Shown here: positions 1 to 8,551 of the stretch, piece by piece
Layout: each line of letters begins with the position of its first letter
How positions within the stretch are numbered: the stretch's first letter is position 1
Assembly: GCA_028713555.1 (NCBI GenBank)
Contig: JAQTOA010000011.1
Coordinates: 62,001-126,000 of the forward strand
Source of the DNA: Sterolibacterium sp.
GTDB taxonomy: Bacteria; Pseudomonadota; Gammaproteobacteria; Burkholderiales; Rhodocyclaceae
DNA: 64,000 nucleotides
Direction of reading: 5' to 3'
The notes under the pieces: model-generated
Told to the model about the DNA's origin: nothing
Database searches by the model: none
What the model saw: only the letters and a program-made list of their open reading frames with translations
Position numbers and translations under genes: made by a program

Positions 1-2
1 CC

Positions 3-1835
3 ACCTTCACTACTGTGGAATGGTATGGCGAGTTGGTTCGCCAGCAACTCGACCTGACCTCCGGTAGGCCTTCCGACACCATCGATTGGGCGGCGCGGGA
101 TCAGCTCGATGCAAACACCGCGACCGCGCGCACCATTTACACCTATGACAGCACCGCCGCCAGCCGTTTGAAATCCTTCCTGTGGGCCAGTCTGTCGGGC
201 ACCGAGCAGGCTTATTTCAACGCGCCGAACATTTCCTCCCTGACGCAATTCTGCGCCTCGGGTGCCACTTGTCTTAGCGCCGCCAACCAGACCGCCGCCG
301 CCGGTTCCCCGCTGGTAAGTTTCCTGCGCGGTGATCGCAGCAATGAAGGAGCGACCACCGACCTCACCAAGTATTACCGTCAGCGCACCCATGTGCTGGG
401 AGACATCGTAAATGCCGAGGCGGTGTACGTGAAAGCCACCTTGTTCGCCTATGCGGACGCTGGCTATGGCGCGTTCAAAAGCGCCAACTCGGCGCGCCAG
501 GGGATGGTGTATGCGGCTGCCAACGATGGCATGCTGCATGCCTTCAATGCTGACACCGGTGCAGAAGCGTGGGCATATATTCCTTCCTTGATGTTGCCCA
601 CTCTTTACAAGCTAGCGGACAAGAATTACGCCAACCAGCATCAGTATTTTCTCGACGGCACGCCGGCAGTCGGGGAAATCTCTACTGGTGGCGTATGGAA
701 AACCATTCTGGTCGGCGGGATGAACGGCGGCGGACGCGGCTACTATGCGCTGGATATCACCGACCCTGCTGCCCCAAAAGCTTTATGGGAGTTTGCTGAT
801 ACCAATCTGGGCTACACCTTCGGCAATCCGGAGATTGCCAAACTGGCGGATGGAACCTGGGTGGTCATGGTGGCTTCCGGCTACAACAATGTCTCTCCAG
901 GTGACGGCGTGGGTCGTTTGTATGTCCTGAACGCCGCCACCGGTGCGATCATCCGCTCGATCAGCACGGGCGTGGGCAGTACCGGCACGCCGAGCGGTCT
1001 GGCGCGGATACGGGGCTGGGCGGACAACGCCATGACCGACAACACGGCGCTGCGCGTGTACGGCGGCGATCTGCTCGGCAATGTATGGCGTTTCGACATC
1101 AACAATACTGTCGGCGCGGCTGGTTACGATGCGCAACGACTGGTCACGCTCGTCGATGGCAGTGGCAGCCCCCAACCGATCACCGCCAAACCCGAACTTG
1201 GCGAATGCAACGGCTATCCAGTCGTCTTTGTAGGTACTGGCCGCTATCTTGGCACGAGCGATTTGGCCAATGCGCAACAGCAGTCGTTTTATGCCGTAAA
1301 GGATAATTTGGACGCAACCAGTCTGAGTAATCCCCGATCAGCGGGAAGCCACTTCGTCCTGCAAACCGAGGCCAACACCACTTGTCCATCGGGTACCTCG
1401 GCTTCCATCTGCTCTACCGGACAGTCCGTCCGCACCAGCAGCAACAACCCGGTGACTTTCCTCAGCGACAACGGGTGGTATCTGGATTTCCCGGATACGC
1501 GCGAACGCGACAATACGGATCCGACGCTAGCGCTTGGCACCCTCGCCTTCAACACCAACATCCCCAGTTCCAGCGCTTGTTCGGTGGGCGGATATAGTTT
1601 TCGCTACTTCCTCAACTACTGTACCGGTGCTCCCATTTCCACTGCCGGGACAATCGTTGCGGTCTCTCTGGGCGATGCACTCGCCACGCGCCCGGTGATC
1701 GTCAGTTTGCCGAATAACACTGTCGTCGAGCTGACCCGGCTCTCGGACGGCACCACCGTCACCTCAAATGTGCCGATCGGTGGCGATGGCACCATGCGAC
1801 GAGTTTCTTGGCGCGAACTGGTCAACGATCAGTAA
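3..1835 (+). CDS. pilY1: PilY1-like type IV pilus assembly protein, C-terminal part (5' truncated by window edge)
   Basis: The reading frame is open from the first bases of the window, so this is the 3' part (about 610 codons) of a longer gene. It carries the C-terminal beta-propeller region typical of PilY1, with propeller-like segments such as YAAANDGMLHAFNADTG and VGGMNGGGRGYYALDIT. PilY1 proteins are secreted, act with minor pilins at the tip of type IV pili, and influence pilus extension and adhesion. Several cysteines in the last 200 residues suggest disulfides in a secreted protein. The N-terminal half and signal peptide lie outside the window. The call to the PilY1 family is secure; the exact role in this organism is inferred. 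Confidence 0.9.
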   Translation, partial: TFTTVEWYGELVRQQLDLTSGRPSDTIDWAARDQLDANTATARTIYTYDSTAASRLKSFLWASLSGTEQAYFNAPNISSLTQFCASGATCLSAANQTAAAGSPLVSFLRGDRSNEGATTDLTKYYRQRTHVLGDIVNAEAVYVKATLFAYADAGYGAFKSANSARQGMVYAAANDGMLHAFNADTGAEAWAYIPSLMLPTLYKLADKNYANQHQYFLDGTPAVGEISTGGVWKTILVGGMNGGGRGYYALDITDPAAPKALWEFADTNLGYTFGNPEIAKLADGTWVVMVASGYNNVSPGDGVGRLYVLNAATGAIIRSISTGVGSTGTPSGLARIRGWADNAMTDNTALRVYGGDLLGNVWRFDINNTVGAAGYDAQRLVTLVDGSGSPQPITAKPELGECNGYPVVFVGTGRYLGTSDLANAQQQSFYAVKDNLDATSLSNPRSAGSHFVLQTEANTTCPSGTSASICSTGQSVRTSSNNPVTFLSDNGWYLDFPDTRERDNTDPTLALGTLAFNTNIPSSSACSVGGYSFRYFLNYCTGAPISTAGTIVAVSLGDALATRPVIVSLPNNTVVELTRLSDGTTVTSNVPIGGDGTMRRVSWRELVNDQ

Positions 1836-1859
1836 GGGACGAGCGTCTACTCCCGAACA

Positions 1860-1888
1860 TTGCTCCAGAGTGATTGAGCCGATATAAT
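1860..1888 (+). promoter_or_regulatory. Promoter of tRNA-Thr
   Basis: A perfect TATAAT (1883-1888) lies 17 bp downstream of TTGCTC (1860-1865) and 19 bp upstream of the tRNA 5' end. This is a sigma-70-type promoter with optimal spacing. Confidence 0.75.
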
Positions 1889-1907
1889 CCGCGGCTTGCA
1901 GCATCGG

Positions 1908-1983
1908 GCCGGCGTAGCTCAGTTGGTAGAGCAGCGCATTCGTAATGCGAAGGTCGGGAGTTCAACTCTTCTCGCCGGCACCA
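1908..1983 (+). tRNA. tRNA-Thr (anticodon CGT)
   Basis: A 76-nt cloverleaf with acceptor stem GCCGGCG pairing with CGCCGGC, discriminator A and an encoded CCA end. The D-stem is GCTC/GAGC and the anticodon loop is TTCGTAA with anticodon CGT, reading ACG. The anticodon arm has the same sequence as the one I recall for E. coli thrW. The gene is a single unit with its own promoter and terminator. Confidence 0.97.
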
Positions 1984-1990
1984 ACAAACA

Positions 1991-2023
1991 AGCGGCTCTC
2001 AGCAATGGGAGCCGCTTTATTTT
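1991..2023 (+). terminator. Rho-independent terminator of tRNA-Thr
   Basis: An 8-bp perfect stem AGCGGCTC/GAGCCGCT with a 10-nt loop is followed by a T-rich run. It begins eight bases after the tRNA CCA end. Confidence 0.85.
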
Positions 2024-2086
2024 AATCCGCGCTGTCAGGGTACCAGACAGATCAACATGTCTTACTGCGGCTGCGGGGCCTGAGCG

Positions 2087-2091
2087 ACCAC
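2087..2091. repeat. Target site duplication (right-end side)
   Basis: ACCAC immediately outside the TG terminus; the same five bases follow the other end at 35733-35737. Confidence 0.85.
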
Positions 2092-2105
2092 TGTAAGCGC
2101 GCGCG

Positions 2106-2138
2106 CGTTTTGGCACTATTTTGCGCGCGTTTTGGCAC
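2106..2138 (+). promoter_or_regulatory. Transposase binding sites at prophage right end
   Basis: Two direct copies of CGTTTTGGCAC (2106-2116 and 2128-2138), 22 bp apart and each preceded by GCGCG. The same 11-mer occurs inverted at 35708-35718 at the identical distance from the opposite terminus. Mu-family transposases bind several such end sites to assemble the transpososome. Confidence 0.75.
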
Positions 2139-2173
2139 AACGCATTTCCCGGTTGCAACACCCTTTGGGCGCG

Positions 2174-2656
2174 TTACAAGCACCCTTCCTTGATCCTCTC
2201 CATCGCCACCTGAAAGTAGTGCTGGCTGACCTCGATTCCGGTGAATCGTTTGCCCTGATTTAGGGCTGCCATTCCGGTGGTCGCACTGCCCATGAATGGG
2301 TCGAGAATTTCGGGGCCACAGGCGGCCACCAGTTCCTCCATCAGGGGGAGCGGCTTGCCGACCTGGTGCAGCTTACCGCCGGCCAGTGGATTGACACGGA
2401 ACACACCGGGTGAGTAACGCTCGCCCTTGAGGGCGCCTTTGCTGCCCCAGACGATGTATTCAGCCTGGCTGCGGAAGCCACCCTTGTAGGGCCTGGCACC
2501 GCCAGTCTTGTCCCATACCGCGATGCCTCGCCAAGTAACGCCAGCGGCTTGCATGGCGTCCGTTGTAACGGGGAGCTGACGCCAGTCCGTGAAGACGATC
2601 ATCAGGCCGCCATCGTTCAGCAGCTCAAAGCACAAGCCCATCCAGAGTGCCGACCA
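2174..2656 (-). pseudogene. DNA methyltransferase (N4/N6, beta-type), N-terminally truncated
   Basis: The C-terminal ~160 codons of a phage DNA-modification methyltransferase. FTDWRQLP, an SQAEYIVWGSKG segment and DPFMGSATTG (the AdoMet-binding motif, which lies C-terminal in this class) are present. The N-terminal region, where this class carries its catalytic DPPY motif, is absent. Upstream, the same bases become the end of the tape-measure gene in another frame, so the junction is near 2655-2665. The first ATG left is at 2641, but a product from there could not be catalytic. In Mu the right end also carries a DNA modification gene (mom), which fits the position. Confidence 0.8.
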
Positions 2657-5577
2657 GTGTAGGTAATGGCATCGGCCCAGGCGGGCATGTCGGATTCTTT
2701 GAGTGCCGCGACCATGAGTCGGTTCATCTCAGTGCCGAGTTCTTGCGGGCCGGTGCCTCTGGCCACGTCCTGGCTGTGTTCGTACAGCACACTAGCGCCG
2801 CGCCGCACTTGACTGGCGACACGATCCGGCCCGTCGCCAGCCGGATCGGCGGCCTGGCCAAATGAGACCGCCAGGTCGGTAGCAAGCTTCCCGCCGAGCT
2901 TGGCGATCGTGGCGCTCACCCCCTTGGCGAAGGAGTCCATCGCCTCCGCCATCGCGGCGTTGGTCTGTGTCTCCGTGAACGCGGATCGGCCTTGGGCGCC
3001 CCAGGCCCAATCCGTGATTTTTCCGTCCTGATAGGTCGCATCGCCGCCGACCTTCTGGCCGCCCCCGCCGCCGAAAAGGCTGCTGGCCAGGCTGATCGCG
3101 GCGATGGCTGCGCCGATGTAAGGGAGGGCGGTTCCAAATGTTGTCAGGCCACTCAAGGCTTCACCCGTGACTGTTGGCCCCATCAGTCCGGGGGTAGAAA
3201 GGCCAAGCGAGCTGCCGATGGAGGAAGTTGCGAAGCTGCCGTACATGCCGGCGCCGACATTGCCGGTGGCGAAGTTGTACAGGCTGCCGCCGGCGCTGAG
3301 GGTATTGATCAGGGAGCCGGTGTTGCCGAAAAGTCCCATTGCCGCCGCCGGGTTCTGCCCGGTGATGGCGCCCTGGATTGATCCGCTAATCGGATCGAGC
3401 ACCATCTTGACGCCGATCTTCAGGCCGGCCGTCTTCAAAGAGTGTTCGAGACTGTCGATGAAGTCCTGGCCGAATTCCTTGCCATTGTCGAAGCCGTGCA
3501 TCAGCGCATCGCTGAAGATGCGCTCGAACTCGTCGGCGCCGTGCTTCCAGCCGTCCAGGAATTGCTTGTTGGCTGCGGCAGCGGCTTCCTTGACAGCCGC
3601 ATCGCCCATCAGGCCGGCAAGCTGCCTGCGCAAGCCGATCTCTATCCTCAACTGCTCGGCGCGGGCGGCCAGGGCGGCGCGATAGACCTCGTTGACGCCT
3701 TCCATCGTAGCGGCGTTGGCGAACTCTTCGGCGTCGATCTTCAGTTGCCGGGTGCCGGCTTCCTCGATCGCCTGCTTTTCCAGCATCTTCTGTTCCGCCG
3801 TCTTGCCGATCTCGGCATTGTGCAGGCGCTGTGCTGCTATGGTCTTTTCTAGGGCGCTGATCTCAGTGGCGCCGGTGGCGTTGATGTTCTTGAGGATCTC
3901 GTCGCGCAGGTTCTTTTCGTCAATCAGCACCTTGTTGGTGCCTTTCTTGGCATCGGCCGCACCTTCGACTTGTAGTTCGTTCAACTTGTCGATATGGCGC
4001 TGTTTTTCAGCCTTGGTCAATCCGGCGACGTTCGCCATTTGCTCTTCGTAGAGCTGCTTGGAGAAATTCAATTCAAGCGCGTTATCGGATAGGAGTTCAT
4101 CGCGGCGCTGTAACGTGATTTTGCCGAGCTTGTATTGTGTTTCGATTTCGTCGACGCCGGATTTGAGCGTGATCTCGGAGAGCTTCTGCTGATAGCTGAT
4201 TTCCTCCTCGGTGCGGGCTCGGGATTCCGACCCCATGTTGCGCTGGATCGATTCGATCTGCTTGTTGATTTCCAGCTCGCGTTGCTTTTGGTCGGCCGCC
4301 TCGTTACTCGTGGTTGGCTTGAGTTGTTTGACCAGGTCAAGCTGCACACGTAACTGTTCGACCTGGTGGGTCTGCGACTTGTCGATTTCATCGCGCCACT
4401 TTTTGGTCTGAATAAGATTGTCGTTATCTTTATCCTGAGCAGCGGCCTGCTCTTTCTTTTGGGCAGCGATCTTGGTTTCTACAGCGAGTTGGGCATTGAG
4501 GCCGGCGATGATGTTCTGCAGCCGGAACTCTTCGGCGCGTGCGCCCTGCGGGTTGTAGTCGCGGTTCTTACGGGTGTCTGCTAGCCTCCATTCGGCATCG
4601 GCCAGATCCTTCTTGATCTGGGTTACAGGATCTTCCTTGCGCCCAACGCCAAGCATGGCATCCCATGCCCCCTTGGCGCCATCCTTGACACCGCGCCACG
4701 CGCGTTCCAGGGTGCCGAGATTCTCTTCAAGCTGTGGGACGCGCTTCTGCATCGCATCGGCATAGGCTTTTTGCGCCAGTGCCGCAGCCTCAGCCGATTT
4801 GCCTTGTTCATCGAGCGCCTTGATCTGCAGGTAAATCGACCCGGTAAGATAGTTGGTTTGCTCGTTGAGCTTGAAAGAAGCCTCGACAGGGCTCTTCCCA
4901 AGTTCCGCAAACGCCTTGACGGTGTCCTCGATCGCCGGGCCGCCGGCACGCTCCAGGCGGATTGCCGTATCCGTTATATTTTGCAGGCTCTCGGCGCCCA
5001 CCTTGGCGGTGGCCACCAGTTGCGACACCACATCGGCTACGGCACCACGCGTGGCGCCAGAGGCAGCGGACACGGCGCGCGAGATTCCCTGCATTTGCGC
5101 GGCTGTGGCCCCTGCGGCGTTGCCGGAGAGAATAATGGCACGTGCCATCGCCTCGGATTCGCGGCGGCCCATCTCGTAGGCCGCAGCCAGCGTGCCGACG
5201 GCTGCGGCCCCAACCGTGAAGGGATTGATCAGGCCGACGACATAACTACCCAGCGCACGGGCGGCGTTGCCGGCGCCACCGAACATATCCTTGAGCTGGC
5301 CACCTTGCTGCAAGAACACCTGCATGGGGTTCTGGCCTGCGGCCAACGAGGTGGCGATGTCGGTGAACTGCGCCGGCACGCCGCGCAGGGCGAAGTTCAG
5401 TTGCTTGGTCGACAACGCCATGTTGTCGACTTGCTGGCGCGTCTGATTCAGGTCGACGGTTGTCTGCTTGGCGGTGGTACCGACGCGCTTGAGACTGTCA
5501 TCGACCTGATTGACTTCAGCAACGGCGGCAACGCGACCATTGGTCGTGATGGTGATGCCGAGTGGGACGTTACTCAT
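2617..5577 (-). CDS. Tail tape-measure protein, C-terminus replaced by deletion junction
   Basis: A 986-residue protein with the lambda-H/TMP_2 style layout. An N-terminal segment (about 40-150) contains a MALSTKQLNFALRGVPAQFT-type motif, long coiled-coil stretches cover roughly 330-680, and a Gly/Ala-rich hydrophobic segment (about 770-850) should insert in the membrane during DNA ejection. Its length sets tail length in siphoviruses. The start overlaps the end of the frameshifted tail chaperone by 8 bp. The last ~13 residues (TGRHSGWACALSC) are translated from methyltransferase DNA in the wrong frame, so the native C-terminus is missing. How much was lost cannot be judged from this sequence alone. 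Confidence 0.85.
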   Translation of the reverse strand: MSNVPLGITITTNGRVAAVAEVNQVDDSLKRVGTTAKQTTVDLNQTRQQVDNMALSTKQLNFALRGVPAQFTDIATSLAAGQNPMQVFLQQGGQLKDMFGGAGNAARALGSYVVGLINPFTVGAAAVGTLAAAYEMGRRESEAMARAIILSGNAAGATAAQMQGISRAVSAASGATRGAVADVVSQLVATAKVGAESLQNITDTAIRLERAGGPAIEDTVKAFAELGKSPVEASFKLNEQTNYLTGSIYLQIKALDEQGKSAEAAALAQKAYADAMQKRVPQLEENLGTLERAWRGVKDGAKGAWDAMLGVGRKEDPVTQIKKDLADAEWRLADTRKNRDYNPQGARAEEFRLQNIIAGLNAQLAVETKIAAQKKEQAAAQDKDNDNLIQTKKWRDEIDKSQTHQVEQLRVQLDLVKQLKPTTSNEAADQKQRELEINKQIESIQRNMGSESRARTEEEISYQQKLSEITLKSGVDEIETQYKLGKITLQRRDELLSDNALELNFSKQLYEEQMANVAGLTKAEKQRHIDKLNELQVEGAADAKKGTNKVLIDEKNLRDEILKNINATGATEISALEKTIAAQRLHNAEIGKTAEQKMLEKQAIEEAGTRQLKIDAEEFANAATMEGVNEVYRAALAARAEQLRIEIGLRRQLAGLMGDAAVKEAAAAANKQFLDGWKHGADEFERIFSDALMHGFDNGKEFGQDFIDSLEHSLKTAGLKIGVKMVLDPISGSIQGAITGQNPAAAMGLFGNTGSLINTLSAGGSLYNFATGNVGAGMYGSFATSSIGSSLGLSTPGLMGPTVTGEALSGLTTFGTALPYIGAAIAAISLASSLFGGGGGQKVGGDATYQDGKITDWAWGAQGRSAFTETQTNAAMAEAMDSFAKGVSATIAKLGGKLATDLAVSFGQAADPAGDGPDRVASQVRRGASVLYEHSQDVARGTGPQELGTEMNRLMVAALKESDMPAWADAITYTGRHSGWACALSC

Positions 5578-6396
5578 TCTGGTCCAGTCCGTTAATTGCC
5601 GCCAGCGCCGCGCGTTCCATGATGCGCAGACCGGCGCGTACCGCCGGTTGTTTTTTCTTCTTCACGCCTGCCATCCGCAGCGCCTCCGGGATCGAGGCAT
5701 ACTCGATGCCCTGGTAGCGTGGTTCCGCCATGCCGCCGGCGATGATTCGCCAGTTGGTTTCCAGGGCGCGGAAGGTTTCCCATGTGTCGACGTTTTCCGG
5801 CCAGATATCGAGGACGCCTGAATCCGCCTTTTTTTCCGTTACTCCGAAGGCAGCAAGGTCGCTGGCGAACTCGTCTCCGCCTCGGCCGGCGCGGAGTTCA
5901 CCCCAGGCGCGGGCGAGGCCGGCAAGTTTTTTTCGCGGGCCAATCCGTAGCGGAGTTCCAAAAGCGACCGGTGTAAGCCGGTAGAAATGGCCATGCCGTC
6001 TGGGCCGGTTATCATCGCGGCCAACTCTTTTTCCGAGAATTGAAGCGGACTCTTGTCCTCGCCCGTTACCTCTTCTCCCCAGCCGCCTACGATGTTGCAA
6101 AAGAGGTGGGCGTTGCGTTTGAGTGCCACCGACATGGGAACCGGGCCTTCGCCTTCTTTGAGAGAAACCTCCTCGGCTTTCCCTTCGGTTGGCGTCGGCA
6201 AGATATCCACTTTCGGCGCCGGATATTTACTCTTGGCCGCTTCGAGCAGGTTCTCGATATCTTCTTCGGTGAATGGCCTCCAATGGGCAACGAAGGTGGA
6301 TGCCGTTTCGGTAACTTCACCGGCATCATTACACTCGGATTGTTTAACGGTCACCGGCCAGTTGCGGAACTTGCTTCTGCGGGCAATGAATGACAT
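5570..6396 (-). CDS. Tail assembly chaperone, long frameshifted form (GT-type)
   Basis: The predicted product is 157 codons of the short form, then a -1 shift, then 118 codons in the overlapping frame ending at 5570 (about 275 residues). The added domain includes DIWPENVDTWETFRALETNW and continues to ...AALAAINGLDQNE, resembling small tail proteins (DUF1799-like) encoded before tape measures. The T domain has no good start codon of its own close to its conserved part, which supports expression as a fusion. It overlaps the tape-measure start by 8 bp, suggesting coupled translation. In lambda the long form recruits tail tube protein onto the tape measure. Confidence 0.75.
5839..6396 (-). CDS. 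Tail assembly chaperone, short form (G-type)
   Basis: A 185-residue protein directly before the tape-measure gene, where siphoviruses encode the tail assembly chaperone pair (lambda gpG/gpGT). It ends in frame 0 with a low-complexity Pro/Ala/Glu tail. Codons 155-157 are GAA AAA AAC, forming a canonical A-AAA-AAC slippery site. Slippage there gives the long form ending at 5570. Sequence conservation is too weak for me to name the exact family, so the role rests on position and on the frameshift arrangement. Confidence 0.75.
   Translation of the reverse strand: MSFIARRSKFRNWPVTVKQSECNDAGEVTETASTFVAHWRPFTEEDIENLLEAAKSKYPAPKVDILPTPTEGKAEEVSLKEGEGPVPMSVALKRNAHLFCNIVGGWGEEVTGEDKSPLQFSEKELAAMITGPDGMAISTGLHRSLLELRYGLAREKNLPASPAPGVNSAPAEAETSSPATLLPSE
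5926..5932 (-). other. Programmed -1 frameshift slippery heptamer
   Basis: On the minus strand the sequence is A AAA AAC, aligned with the zero-frame codons GAA-AAA-AAC. Slipping back one base makes the next codon CTT and continues into the open frame ending at 5570. This is the classic X XXY YYZ form seen in tail chaperone genes. Confidence 0.8.
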
Positions 6397-6419
6397 CGTG
6401 GCTTCCTTATAAATTTCTT

Positions 6420-6478
6420 CTCCCCATTCCCACCCTGGCCCTCCCCTTGAAAGGGAGGGAAGGTAAGGAGGGGAGGAG
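6420..6478. repeat. GC-rich palindromic repeat element, copy 1
   Basis: It sits between the tail tube and chaperone genes. The core is CCCTCCC-CTTGAAA-GGGAGGG inside a longer interrupted palindrome that opens with CTCCCCATTCCC. A related element lies at 13388-13428 inside a coding sequence. It resembles short dispersed palindromic repeats found in many proteobacterial genomes. Confidence 0.6.
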
Positions 6479-6483
6479 ATGGG

Positions 6484-7431
6484 TTATATGTTGGTGAGGG
6501 TGATTTCGTCGTTGCCCGAGACCGGGGTCGGCTCCAACGTGAGCTTGTAGGCCAGCATGCCTTCCACCTGGTCTTCAGCCACTCCCGTAACGCGCACGTT
6601 CAGGTCGCTCTTGAGCTGTTTCCCGGCGCCGACGCCGTGGGTGTTGGTCAGAACGACCACCGTGCCGGCGACGGCCAGGGCATAAGGATCGAAAGTCGCC
6701 AGCGCCGGCGCAAGCACCGTCAGGTTGGCAGACGGCTTGCGGTCGGTGATCGCCACTTCCAGTTGCGGACCGGGCAGGTCGATGCGCGCGATCTGGTTGC
6801 CGATGTCCCACTCCAGCGTCGAGAAGGCGAGATCCACGCTATTGAGCGTGACCTTGCCGGTATTGGTGGCGTTGCTGGCGTCCTCATAGGTCCAGCCGGT
6901 CTTGGAAATGCTGGAGATGGAGCCGGCCGCGGGAGCCGTGTAGAGCGAGGTCAGTTCCACCCGCAATACCGGGATGCCCTTGGCGTTGATGGCGCACTTG
7001 AGATTTCCCCGCGCGCCGACGAACTTGTACAGCACGCCGTCGACCTCGAGGTAGGCAGTGCAACTGCCAAAAGCCGTCGAAATCAGGTTGTAGGCCGCCG
7101 AGGTGAGGGCAACGAGGGTTTCCGCACAGCCGCAAGCCAAAACCATCGGCGCCCACTTGGGCGCGGTGCCGGCGGTGCCGGATCCGGCCAGAGCGATATC
7201 GAAGCTCAGCTTGGACCACTTCGACGTGATGATCTTGCCGCCGACGCCCAGCCAGTTCTGGTCGATGTTTCGGTCGACGACTTCCGCGTCAAAGGTGGTC
7301 AGGCTGACATTGCGCGCCTCAAACCAGTTGGCGGCGCCGGTAGGAACGGGGTCGGTGCCGTAGGTACCTTCGGCTTTCAGCGCGACAGCTTTCTTGCGCC
7401 AGAAGCGCGGGGTGGCGAGGATGTTAGCCAT
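6484..7431 (-). CDS. Major tail tube protein
   Basis: A 315-residue protein encoded between head-tail joining genes and tail chaperones, the place of the tail tube gene in siphoviruses. It is rich in beta-strand-type segments and Ser/Thr/Gly, and begins MANILATPRFWRKKAV with the conserved early 'EGTYGTDPVPTGAANW' theme seen in tube proteins. No tail sheath gene precedes it, which separates this phage from contractile Mu and suggests a B3- or D3112-like flexible tail. The start overlaps the upstream gene by 8 bp. Confidence 0.75.
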   Translation of the reverse strand: MANILATPRFWRKKAVALKAEGTYGTDPVPTGAANWFEARNVSLTTFDAEVVDRNIDQNWLGVGGKIITSKWSKLSFDIALAGSGTAGTAPKWAPMVLACGCAETLVALTSAAYNLISTAFGSCTAYLEVDGVLYKFVGARGNLKCAINAKGIPVLRVELTSLYTAPAAGSISSISKTGWTYEDASNATNTGKVTLNSVDLAFSTLEWDIGNQIARIDLPGPQLEVAITDRKPSANLTVLAPALATFDPYALAVAGTVVVLTNTHGVGAGKQLKSDLNVRVTGVAEDQVEGMLAYKLTLEPTPVSGNDEITLTNI

Positions 7432-7714
7432 TTATCTTTCCCTTCGTAAAATTGGAGGAAGCCGCACCGGTCTGTGCGTCCGCAGCGGGGGTTTGATCGG
7501 CTGGCAGGGTGTCACCGGCCACCGGGGTTTTTTCGATGCCGTCTGCAGGGGCAACGGTCGGGGAAACCTTGGTCCGCGTTTTGGTTACGGGATCGTAGAT
7601 GTATTGCCCGCCCTGCCCCCAGAAAGGGCAGTCGGTGAAATTGGGAGCCGCGCCGGGTTGGAGGCCGGGGGCCTTGTTCTGGTCATTCATCCCAGTGGAA
7701 TTGACTTTGCTCAT
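7424..7714 (-). CDS. Small phage protein between neck and tail tube genes (Mu gp38 position)
   Basis: A 96-residue Pro/Ala/Thr-rich protein. Its ATG overlaps the stop of the upstream gp37-like gene (ATGA), so the two are translationally coupled. The N-terminal half has the short motif CPFWGQGGQYIYDPVT; the rest looks disordered. It occupies the place of Mu gp38, but no function can be assigned. Confidence 0.65.
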   Translation of the reverse strand: MSKVNSTGMNDQNKAPGLQPGAAPNFTDCPFWGQGGQYIYDPVTKTRTKVSPTVAPADGIEKTPVAGDTLPADQTPAADAQTGAASSNFTKGKING

Positions 7715-8142
7715 AGGACGCTCCTGTCGAAAAATTCAGTCTTGTATCCATCAAGCCACCACATGTGGCCGTCTCGAAAAGCCAGCAGATGGCTGCGGCC
7801 GCGCTCATAGGGATCGCATCCTGTAGCCGGAACCCAGCCAAGCAGCTTGGCTTTGGTGCTGGCGCGCAGGGTAACCATGTCCTTTCTGGCGGCTTCACCT
7901 ACAGCGTCGGACACATTGCGCACCACATGCACGATGCCCACGATGGCCTTCACGCGTTGATGCACATCCGGCGCCACCGGGTTCGGCCCGGCGTCCTCAT
8001 CCTGCTCGACCACATAAACTGCCGGCGTGGCAGGTGGATTGCCTTTCTCTACCGCCGTCTGGAACTCGGCAGAGCCTCCAACCAATTTCAGTCCCAGGGC
8101 CGCCTTGTTGGTCTCCAGGTAGGCGATGGTCTCGGTGATCAT
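7711..8142 (-). CDS. Head-tail joining protein, Mu gp37-like
   Basis: A 143-residue protein beginning MITETIAYLETNKAALGLKL, typical of the gp37 (DUF1834) family in transposable phages. These proteins are encoded directly after gp36 and are thought to form part of the neck or tail terminator. It is encoded 1 bp downstream of the gp36-like gene, and its stop overlaps the next start. Assignment rests on position and the N-terminal pattern. Confidence 0.75.
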   Translation of the reverse strand: MITETIAYLETNKAALGLKLVGGSAEFQTAVEKGNPPATPAVYVVEQDEDAGPNPVAPDVHQRVKAIVGIVHVVRNVSDAVGEAARKDMVTLRASTKAKLLGWVPATGCDPYERGRSHLLAFRDGHMWWLDGYKTEFFDRSVL

Positions 8143-8143
8143 C

Positions 8144-8548
8144 TCAGTATCCAGCCAGGCTGGAGGCGTCGAACTGCTTGGTTGATGTCCGCGTCTCTGC
8201 CTTGCCGCCAGTGGCCGTCGTATCGCTCACGACGGCAGTGGTCAGCGTGACGCGACCGGCGGCGACATCCTTGAGCCAGTTAACGGCATCCTCGAAGTCC
8301 TTTCGGGATTGATCGCTGTTGGCATCGCCCAAGATGTAGTAACGCGCAACCGCACAAGCCAGGCGCGGCAGATTGTCTGGCACCGGAGACAGCGGCACGG
8401 TGTAACGCCCCGCCACATAGCCGTTGATCAGGGCATCCGCATCCGCCAGGGCGCGCACCACGGCGCCGGTAGCCAACATGCTTTCGCGTTGCGTCAGCTC
8501 GGCGGTACCGTACCGTTCCTCCAGGTTGGTGCGGGTGGCGTATGTCAT
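8144..8548 (-). CDS. Head-completion protein, Mu gp36-like (DUF1320)
   Basis: A 134-residue protein with the family start MTYATRTNLEERYG, a region rich in Ala and Arg (LADADALINGYVAGRYTVPL) and the motif DNLPRLACAVARYYILGD. These are hallmarks of DUF1320, the Mu gp36 head-completion/adaptor family. It lies between the major capsid region and gp37, as in Mu. Confidence 0.88.
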   Translation of the reverse strand: MTYATRTNLEERYGTAELTQRESMLATGAVVRALADADALINGYVAGRYTVPLSPVPDNLPRLACAVARYYILGDANSDQSRKDFEDAVNWLKDVAAGRVTLTTAVVSDTTATGGKAETRTSTKQFDASSLAGY

Positions 8549-8551
8549 GAC

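Noticed and set aside
1908..1983. tRNA-Thr(CGT) as a phage integrase attachment site
   Set aside because: thrW-type tRNAs are common attachment sites, but no integrase gene is present, the tRNA 3' end is not repeated at the far end, and the element has Mu-type termini and a 5-bp duplication more than 100 bp downstream.
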